Translations under genes and position numbers: made by a program
The notes under the pieces: generated by a model
Databases searched by the model: none
Told to the model about the DNA's origin: nothing
What the model saw: the letters and a program-made list of their open reading frames with translations, nothing else
Part shown: piece by piece, positions 57,199 through 64,000 of the stretch
How the letters are laid out: every line of letters begins with the position of its first letter
Numbering within the stretch: the first letter of the stretch is position 1
DNA from: Rhodosorus marinus
Taxonomy: Eukaryota > Rhodophyta > Stylonematophyceae > Stylonematales > Stylonemataceae
Length of the DNA stretch: 64,000 nucleotides
Direction of reading: 5' to 3'
Assembly (NCBI GenBank): GCA_029953675.1
Contig: JAMWBK010000009.1
Coordinates: 496,001-560,000 of the forward strand

Positions 57199-58292
57199 CT
57201 ACATAGCGTTAAGTGAAATGGTCATGAGGCTTGCTGAGTACTCGTCGACGGAGGGATGTTGGTTGTCAGCTTTCATTCTTTCTTTCCGGCGTACCATGTT
57301 GTCATACACTTCAAACAGAGGTACGGCGAGCAGTTGATAAGATTTTGGAACCGCAAACGTGCATGAATCTGGCAACTGCACTGTGAAAACAGCGTGGGAT
57401 TCCTTCGGTTTGGTTACATGAGCTGGGATATATGGGTATCTCCTCTCCGAAAAGTCAGGGGAATACCATGTCGCAACTGCAGCGGCACAGCGGAGAACGG
57501 AACATAAGTTTCCCGGACAGCCTTTTCCGGCCTCCGTTGTGGTTGGGGATGCTCTTACTTTGCTCTCCGATCTCAAACTCTGGAGGCGTAGCAACATCAG
57601 CCGGCGGGCTTAACTTGCTCTGGAGTTTTCTCACGAGCCCATCTACATCGTTCTCACCTGGTCGGAGTCTTCCACCTGGTAGTATAAAGCTGAACAAAGA
57701 GGAGACATGGACGTTCCCTGCCCGTTAGTACCGCAGTCATTGATCCTCATTGTAATCAAACTGAATCTTCTGCGACTCACTTTTTAGGTCGCTTAGATGA
57801 TTGCAACAACAAGATGTGCGGAAATCGATGATTCTGCAGCAGGAGCACAGCACCAACACTACGCCTCATACCCCGCTTCTTGTATTTCTCTTCCAGATCC
57901 TTTTGCCTCTCCTCCGCGCTGCTTGATTTCTTGCTGTCCTTCTGGCTCTCGCCTTTCGTACCAAAGGTATACTTGGTCACATCATAAAGGTTCAACGTCG
58001 ACATCGGCGCAAACCGCGGAAAAAGCGGGGACTCCGAAACCGCCCTCGGCGTGATCGCCTGTTCTGTACCCTGACCTACTCCATCTTCTTCACCCGATCC
58101 ATTCCCTTCCAACTGCTTCTCACCACCATCGACCTTCTCCACATCGTCCTTCCCGGGTTCAGCAGACGCATCCACCCCATCCTGCCCCTTCTCACCTCCA
58201 TCTCCCGTATCCGCAGCGACGTCCTCGTTCTCAGGAGCACCGGATCCACCCACTTCCTCCACCTCCTTCCCAGGCACTTCCTCACCACCCAT
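57199..58292 (-). CDS. NUDT21: CFIm25 / NUDT21, cleavage factor I 25-kDa subunit
   Basis: Three exons on the minus strand, 58292-57781, 57689-57559 and 57476-57199, give 306 aa (human 227). CFIm25 binds UGUA in pre-mRNA and directs poly(A)-site choice. The first ~105 residues are an acidic Glu/Gly/Asp-rich extension not in the human protein. The core then matches closely: LYDVTKYTFGTK, KKRGMRRSVGAVLLL (Arg of the UGUA site), FPHILLLQ, FILPGGRLRPGENDVDGL, WYSPDFSERRYPYIPAHVTKPKE and FAVPKSYQLLAVPLFEVYDN. As in other CFIm25 proteins the Nudix box lacks the catalytic glutamates, so it is an RNA binder, not a hydrolase. The start ATG follows a stretch open only from a TTG. Confidence 0.93.
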
Positions 58293-60296
58293 CCTCACAA
58301 CTACAACGAAAACGGAAAAAGAAAAGAGAGAGAGAGGAGCCAAAGAAGAAGAATACTATCAAGATTTGACAAGATCTTGTCAGACGAGCTCGAGGACAGC
58401 CCAAAGCACTTAGACTAATATCTTCAAGACAATCCTTCCAACGAACAAGAAATCACTCTATCCCTTCAAACCATACAGGCACCCGAATGAATGACAGGTT
58501 TCTTCTTATCATCCACCATGGTATCTTATCTCGCTTAACGTAGTCCACCCTCCAGATCTACGTGCCTCTTCTCTCCCCGTTATCTTTTCTAAACTCGGAA
58601 GAGAAGCCAGGTCCGAACTCCTTCCTCAAGAGAACTCGTCGGAAGAAGAAGTGTGGATGCCATCTCCAACTCCTTGAAGAGGACATGACGCAGTGTAGAA
58701 ACGCGCAACCTCTTTGAGAGAGAACACCAGCTTGCATCTTGTGCTTAGTAGCAGATTGAGGGTTGATGTTCATACGTTCTCACAAGGCTTCGCGACAAGA
58801 CGAGCGCTTTGAGCTTTCAGAACTGTCCTCGATCAGATAATGAGAACAAGGCCCACCCGTCCAGCGTCGTCTTCCACTCGTAAGAGAAAGAAAAAGTGTG
58901 AAAGTTTAATGATTCAGTATCGAGGAATCACCGAAATACTCGCTGTATGTAAAGGTGACGATAGGTTGACCGCTACAGAAGTGAAGCCTTCCCAGCAGGC
59001 AGGTCAGGGATGCTGGCGAACCACCGGGTATTTAGAGAACAGAAGAATAGAATAGAAGAACGGAGTTTCTTTGGGTGTGAATTGAGATGGCGAGTCGAAT
59101 CACTGGCTCTATCTCGCACCACCCAGTGGTACCTTTCCACCACGGCCGACGCAGGGTTAGCTCCGATTGCCCCCCTCTCCGCTTTTACTTTTACCCCACC
59201 AACGTAATGGCACTTAGGATATGCGGCAATCGAAGCTAAACTCTGCGTCGGCCGAGGTGGAAAGGTACCACGGGCGAGATGGAGCCCTCAAGATGAAGGA
59301 AAAGAGGAGCGGATTTACAGACACAGCGGGTTTTTATCCCCGCCATCTCTGTCATTGGAGACCTTTTGAGTAGTTCCATACCACTCTAGGTCACTTCTCT
59401 TGTTCGTCAAAGAGAGGCAGAGGATAATATTAATAAAGAGAACTCAAGTCACTGGGACAATCTCGAGCCAGTAGGAGCAAAACCAATCGGGCTTGTCTCT
59501 AGTCCTCTCTGAAAAACTATGAATGTACTATGCATACCAGCTCGACTATTGACGAGGACGTCGGAAGCGAAAACGCTTTCAGAAAAGAGGGCCAGGTTGC
59601 GTCTCGCGCTTGAGGAGTGTTTTCATACGTCCTCAACTACACCAGACTTGAGCTTCAATCTCACGTGAGCAAGAGAGAGACCAAGACGGGCTTCCCTCAA
59701 GTAGCAGCTCAACACTCTTAGCGAGGACTTTTATAAGAGATTAAGAACCCAAAGTCTGTCCTAGAGCGAGGACGAGCTTGTGTCTAAAGCTTGCACCAGG
59801 TTGAGGGTGATTTTAATAGGTACTCAAATCCTTTGTGGTCTGAACGACTGAGACCCAATCTCAAGCAATCCAGTGAGAGCAAAACCAAGTCGAGATCTTC
59901 TTAAGTCCTCAGAAGTATCGCTTCTAATAATAACAATGTGCAGCCTCGTGACCTAAGATATTTCGCGTAGCGTTAGGATCCTCGGAAGTTTTGAATCTCA
60001 TGCTCTCTATCTCTCAAGAGCGAATCCTCGACTTCGAGGGAGCCTCTGTCCTGTTCGGACTCACCTGCCGGGTGCAGTCGTTCAAGAAGCTCTTCATGAA
60101 TCTCGGGAAAATCGATGAGCTCCACAACTCATTGGAAGAGCACTGGACTGGTGAGGCTTGAACCGCGGCACATCTATCAGGAACGTAGGACCACTGCATC
60201 GTGGAGGAGACCGTGACGATGTCTCTATTACCCAAGTAGTCCTCCAAGAGCGTGTGATAACCGAACAATCCACAACTCAATTTGAGGATGACTAGG
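58293..60296. repeat. Repeat-rich non-coding region with diverged repeats
   Basis: No gene recognised in 2 kb. Diverged copies of one ~55-bp motif (AGCTTG...TTGAGG...TTCATACGT...CTCA) occur near 58730-58790, 59590-59645 and 59772-59832. A hairpin sits at 59111-59280 (separate entry). The segment 59331-59395 resembles the right arm of the hairpin at 62371-62561. The region looks like accumulated transposon debris. Confidence 0.5.
59111..59280. mobile_element. Hairpin (MITE-like) element
   Basis: Left arm 59111-59170 and right arm 59226-59280 are inverted copies, with about 85% match across ~55 bp. They share ATCTCGC at the tips and GTACCTTTCCACC...CGGCCGACGCAG inside, around a ~55-nt loop. 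No obvious target duplication and no ORF. Confidence 0.75.
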
Positions 60297-60782
60297 TCAA
60301 TGTCCAGTTCTGTCTTTTGGTTCGTCAGTTCCTTCCTTTCTTGCGCTGCTGACGACCCGCCGTGTCCTGTTCTTCAGCGTGCGCGGCCTGGATGCGTTTC
60401 GAGGCATTTCTTTCCGTTTCAGCCGCATCGACGACGGGCTTGCCCGTGCCGGCTGCTGGTGGCTTTGGGATGATCCTATGGCAGCAGCTAGCTCGTGCTC
60501 AAAGTCTGACTGCTGCTTTAACAGCTCTTTTTGCTGGGATTCACTGGCCAGATGAAAGAGTCGCTCCCATTTGCGAGCAAAGTCGTCACTGGATAGCTCG
60601 ATGGGCAGAACTTCTGTAGGGTTCGGGTTGAGCTCCATCCTAGGGTGTCCAGAGTGCGTAGAATTCCTGGACATGACGTACCATCCGTCACGGAAACCAT
60701 CCGGAGATGGAACGGATCCTCGGAACATATTTCGAAGCGAGATTTTCCTCTTGCTCTGACCGAAGTTATCGAGCGAAGACAT
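60297..60782 (-). CDS. Hypothetical basic protein
   Basis: A 161-codon minus-strand ORF from ATG 60782. It starts SSLDNFGQSKRKISLRNMFRG, has an aromatic/polar middle (FRDGWYVMSRNSTHSGHPRMELNPNPTEVLPIELSSDDFARKWERLF), a helical Gln/Glu/Lys part and a strongly basic end (LKRKEMPRNASRPRTLKNRTRRV). The basic end could be a nuclear-localisation signal. The ORF lies among repeats and could be part of a transposon. Not recognised. Confidence 0.4.
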   Translation of the reverse strand: MSSLDNFGQSKRKISLRNMFRGSVPSPDGFRDGWYVMSRNSTHSGHPRMELNPNPTEVLPIELSSDDFARKWERLFHLASESQQKELLKQQSDFEHELAAAIGSSQSHQQPARASPSSMRLKRKEMPRNASRPRTLKNRTRRVVSSARKEGTDEPKDRTGH

Positions 60783-60848
60783 GGCAGCTCCCTCGATGAG
60801 GGTCAACTAAGGGCAAACATATGCGGTTTCCTCAGCAGAAGTAGCATA

Positions 60849-61151
60849 TCAAAGTTCTTTGGAAAAGCGGGTTGGGGTAAAGCAACTAACTCTTATCTCA
60901 AACGAGCAATCTGCAGTTTTTTTGGTCCTCTTTTTGGTCTTCTTCGGCACTGAATTCGGCTTGGAGTCTGTGCCTTTCGAGTACGAACACTTAAGGACGA
61001 ACAAGCCCTTCGCCCGCGATGAGTACGCGGTCGTAATATCGCTTCCATGAGTCCGACATTCTTGTTTTAGGGTCGACCGGATCTCTTCTATATCGGTCCC
61101 GAGGAACGATCCTGCGGAGAGCAAAACCAAAGTGAAGCCACACCTGATCAA
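60849..61151 (-). pseudogene. FAR1/MULE-like zinc-finger fragment
   Basis: The 100-codon minus ORF contains ECRTHGSDITTAYSSRAKG, then LKCSYSKG, a Lys/Thr-rich linker and CSFEIRV. This spacing of a first Cys, a CxY block, a basic stretch and C-x-F-x-I resembles the WRKY-GCM1-type finger of FAR1/MULE transposases. The expected His ending (HNH) does not follow and no transposase core was found. Short, so tentative. Confidence 0.35.
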
Positions 61152-62370
61152 TCCTTGTCCAGCGCAAAAGGCACGAACTCAAGTGTTCAACAGCAAACTT
61201 CAACTTCATAGAAATAAACCTTTTGCCGTTCCACAATCCACTTACCAATGGACCAGAATCCCTCGTGGGTCCAGGTCTGCTCCATCTTCTACCGATTGTA
61301 CAAGACCGCGTCAAAGTCAGCTCCGGCCCTCCGCAGAATCCATGGCACTCCAGCTAGGCTTCTTCCGAACCTGTTCTTGGCGATTTGCTCAACTTTGGCA
61401 TCAACTTGACATGGAGTTCATCAGAAGCTCTCGCCTTGTCCCAGAGACTCGTTATGGGACATGATGTCCCACTACTTCTTTCCCATCGTTTGGCGCTGGG
61501 TTGGAACTCCCCCGGGCGTCAATGAGCGGCCCAAGGTCTTAGCCCATCTCTATGCAAAGTCACCTGAAGAAGCAAGGCAGCCAGAGGTGGAGCTATGTCA
61601 ATTGGACCCGGAACTTCACAGCTGGAGGTCCGTGAGGCCCCTGTGAAAGTTCGTGAGCCCTCCAGAAAAGAGATCAGAAAAATATACGGGCTCTGCCATT
61701 TTTCTCTCTCTTCAGACGTAGGCTTGGTCCCCGCTCCTCAACAGGTACCCCGACTCGTGCCTACATGATGGTGCAGCGCCGTGTTCGCCAAGGAGTCATC
61801 GGCTTAGACAACACCAGTTCGATTGTTAACGCTGCCCAGACGCTGTCAACAAGTGCATAGGGTTACTGACCACGCCGACGACGGACGGTCAGACTGATGT
61901 CTACGAATAGGTGCGTAAGGTCGAGATAGTCTTACCTTTGCCACGACGACCCAAAGCAAAGGATCCCGTGGCGGAACAGAGCATTTCTACTGGCTCAAGG
62001 TTTGAGACTTAAGTTCCTAATGGAGGTGGGCCTACACCTACAGAACCCGGCGGGCAAGTGAGAGAAGCCCGAGCGATGCTGAATCAACTATTGTGGAACG
62101 GGAATGCACTCGTGTCCACACAACCTCGGCGAAGCGGACTACCCGGTAGTCCCCATGGTAGAACGTAGCCACCCTAGCCACTAAGGCTTCACCAATAATG
62201 CATTGATAGTCTTCTTCACTTTTTAGGGGCTCCTTTAGGGAGTCCTTTAGTAAAGCGTCCACGGGTACGTCAATCTGGGACTTAAACTCTGAAAACAAAC
62301 GACCCAGAGATATTGATTCTCATCGATCAATGTTGATTTAGAGATCTTCTAACCCTCACGCGAACAAAAG
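61152..62370. other. Region without a supported gene
   Basis: Short ORFs on both strands, some mildly polymerase- or integrase-like in tone around 61770-61900 (TTDGQTD), but too broken to assign. Probably degraded mobile DNA. Confidence 0.35.
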
Positions 62371-62561
62371 GAAATGACCTAGAGCAGGATATACCTGTAA
62401 CCTCCCTAAGGTGTCTCCAGTGCCAAAGGTCGCCGGGATGAACCGCGCACTGAGTCTATGCCAAAGGCAGTCCAAACCAGACGCAGGGATATTACCGGCG
62501 ATCTTTGTCAGTGGAGACACTTTAGAGAGGTTACAGGTACATCGCACTCGAGGTCATTCCG
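62371..62561. mobile_element. Hairpin (MITE-like) element
   Basis: Left arm from about 62371 (AATGACCTAGAG...ACCTGTAACCTCCCTAAGGTGTCTCCAGTG...GATCGCCGG-like) and right arm to about 62561 are inverted copies over ~70 bp at roughly 80% match, with a ~50-nt centre. A related right-arm-like sequence occurs at 59331-59395, so this is a family. Confidence 0.72.
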
Positions 62562-62721
62562 CTTGTTCGGGTGTGAGATAGAACAGGTGAAAATCAACAG
62601 TATGTCTTTCTCGATTGTCTTGTTTTTTCCGTCATAAACCAGGTGCTTTACTTAAGATTCTCACTTGGGACAAGCGCTTGGTGATCGATCTTATCTTCCT
62701 GCATGTTCGTTCCTTAAAATT

Positions 62722-63375
62722 TTATTTGTGCTTCTTTGCGCCTCCGGGTTTCGGTTCATTGGCTCTTACATCTTCGTAGAGGTACTTCTCCAGCGCTGTT
62801 GTATCGGTGACAGAGCACATGCACCCGTTTACATTGTCTGCAAAGAACTCAATTAGCATTCGAACCTTGTGATTCTTGTTTTTCTCCGTGTGATTTTCCA
62901 CGCGTGAAAACACATTAGGGAGCGTGCACGCCAAGCTCGCGGATATGAAAGGCCATCGCCGGATCTTGTAGTTCGCCGCATATGCTTTTCCAGAGAATAG
63001 CGGATACTTCTTGTAGCCAGCAGCGGAGAGCCTGGTCTCTGCTTCGGATCTCTCTTCCTCAGGAAAATCATCCAGTATCACACCTGAAAAAAAACGGCCG
63101 TGCTCGGGGCCGCTGTTGATCTTTTTGAGGTCGTCAGGATTGTCATACAGCATCGCGAGCTTTCTGACATTTCCAGAAGGAGCAGCTTTGAACGCCCCTA
63201 CAATTCCCCCCAAAACCCCTCCATATCCGATTGTAAGTTTCATCATTGCTGTTTTCCCACCGAGCGGCATGTCCATCTCCTTGACCTCTGGCCTCTGGAA
63301 TCCACCAAGCAATTCATACACGGCCACTCCACCAATAGCGACCGCACTCACACCGATTCCAATCTGTGTCAACAT
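62722..63375 (-). CDS. TEX264-like protein B (membrane-anchored GyrI-like domain)
   Basis: Single exon, 217 aa, paralogous to the protein at 55072-55737. An N-terminal membrane segment (IGIGVSAVAIGGVAVYELLGGF) precedes GGKTAMMKLTIGYGGVLGGIVGAF, RKLAMLYDNPDDL, SGVILDDFPEEER, GYKKYPLFSG and RRWPFISASLACTLPNVF, in the same order as paralogue A and human TEX264. The short tail has YLYEDV, a possible LIR (Y-x-x-V with acidic residues), before a Lys-rich end. Both paralogues lack the long acidic tail of human TEX264. Function by analogy would be ER-phagy or VCP recruitment; unproven. Confidence 0.85.
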   Translation of the reverse strand: MLTQIGIGVSAVAIGGVAVYELLGGFQRPEVKEMDMPLGGKTAMMKLTIGYGGVLGGIVGAFKAAPSGNVRKLAMLYDNPDDLKKINSGPEHGRFFSGVILDDFPEEERSEAETRLSAAGYKKYPLFSGKAYAANYKIRRWPFISASLACTLPNVFSRVENHTEKNKNHKVRMLIEFFADNVNGCMCSVTDTTALEKYLYEDVRANEPKPGGAKKHK

Positions 63376-63571
63376 CTTAGCTTCACTCTTCAGTCAAGTC
63401 GAGCAAATTTTCCTTCGAAATTTGATTATGTCCCCTTTGTTTCCAACACTCCATACTCCTCACGGCCTCACCAAGCTTCACCCGCGCCGAGGACTTTTAC
63501 TTATACCTTTCGGCCTAGCGACAAACACCATTAGAATCTCCTGATTTCCTCTCTAAACCTCAGCTCCTACA

Positions 63572-63601
63572 AAGACGGCCCGGGGGGGGGGCCCCCCGGG
63601 C
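63572..63601. repeat. GC-only palindrome upstream of TEX264-like B
   Basis: A run of ten or so G, flanked as CCCGGG...GGCCCCCCGGG, forms an almost perfect G/C palindrome about 200 bp upstream of the minus-strand TEX264-like B start. It could be a strong hairpin, a G-rich structure, or an assembly scar. The rest of 63376-64000 shows no gene. Confidence 0.6.
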
Positions 63602-64000
63602 AAACTTCCACGACTGCCCCTCGGGTCATGCCCCAGCTACTGCCAATCGGCCGATCACCTCGAAAGCATGACACAGACACACTCCTCAAACCACCACCCT
63701 AAAAATCCGCCAAACAACAAACATCAAGGGAAAAATACCCCTGCTTACAAGAGACTAACTTCACCAAACATACATCCTTCATCCATGCTCATATACATCC
63801 AACCCTCCCTCTCCATCCGCCTCCAAAGCCCTTATCGCTAAGCTACCTGTACCATAGCATGGCCCGTCCGAGTGCTTAGTGGAGATGCAACCTCATTGGC
63901 GTACAGAATGTCCCGGATCCAAATATTATTATATTCATAAAATAATAACCAATGAAAAAGTAGAATACTTGCATTGCCGGAAGGGGTAGGAAATCTGGTT

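Noticed and set aside
60121-60200. tRNA- or SINE-like boxes (GGTTCAAGCC on the minus strand, CTCATTGGAAGAGC on the plus strand)
   Set aside because: The two boxes are on opposite strands and no cloverleaf or T-stem forms, so no tRNA or SINE can be supported.

Overview
This is nuclear DNA of a eukaryote. Almost every conserved gene is cut by short GT-AG introns of about 50-105 nt, with no operons and no bacterial signals. The proteins are typical eukaryotic housekeeping and trafficking factors: VPS4, VPS13, REEP/Yop1, a Josephin deubiquitinase, RPL22, CFIm25, MRNIP and TEX264-like proteins. Two proteins begin with leaders of the form MAFVS.../MGFVGS..., which resemble plastid transit peptides with an early Phe as found in red algae and glaucophytes. 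One carries a plastid-type GIY-YIG domain. A red alga is my best guess, but that is inference. Exon models were built by hand from splice sites, frame continuity and family alignment, and all keep an intact reading frame.

Layout. 0-12 kb: 3' end of an MCM8-like helicase, VPS4 (+), a possible PHO4-transporter remnant, REEP/Yop1 (-) and the organellar elongation factor GUF1/LepA (-). 12-24 kb: one VPS13 lipid-transfer gene of 31 exons (3204 aa) with a C-terminal UBA domain. 25-26 kb: an ataxin-3-like Josephin gene whose single intron is mostly a 12-bp minisatellite. 27-31.8 kb: a Ty3/gypsy element with both LTRs and a 5-bp target duplication, without gag and with an internal foldback. 32-33.8 kb: a secreted serine protease fused to a Hedgehog-type Hint domain. 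34-37 kb: MRNIP and small ORFs. 37.5-41.2 kb: a deletion derivative of a second gypsy element, followed by a palindromic LTR-gag/gag-LTR element bounded by its own 5-bp target duplication. 42-48 kb: RPL22 (-), a GIY-YIG protein (+) and a CATCHR/ZW10-like tether subunit (+). 49.7-51.6 kb: a membrane/coiled-coil protein with decapeptide repeats. 52.2 kb: a hairpin MITE. 53-58 kb: an FMN reductase, TEX264-like A and CFIm25. 58.3-62.6 kb: repeat-rich DNA with hairpin elements and transposon-like fragments. 62.7-63.4 kb: TEX264-like B.

The genes do not form one pathway. Several concern membrane remodelling and turnover (VPS4, VPS13, REEP, two TEX264-like proteins) and ubiquitin reading (Josephin plus UIMs, VPS13 UBA). 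This co-location may be chance. The strongest unusual signals are the palindromic retroelement with both outer ends being U3 ends, the protease-Hint fusion, the VPS13 C-terminal architecture and the two TEX264-like paralogues.
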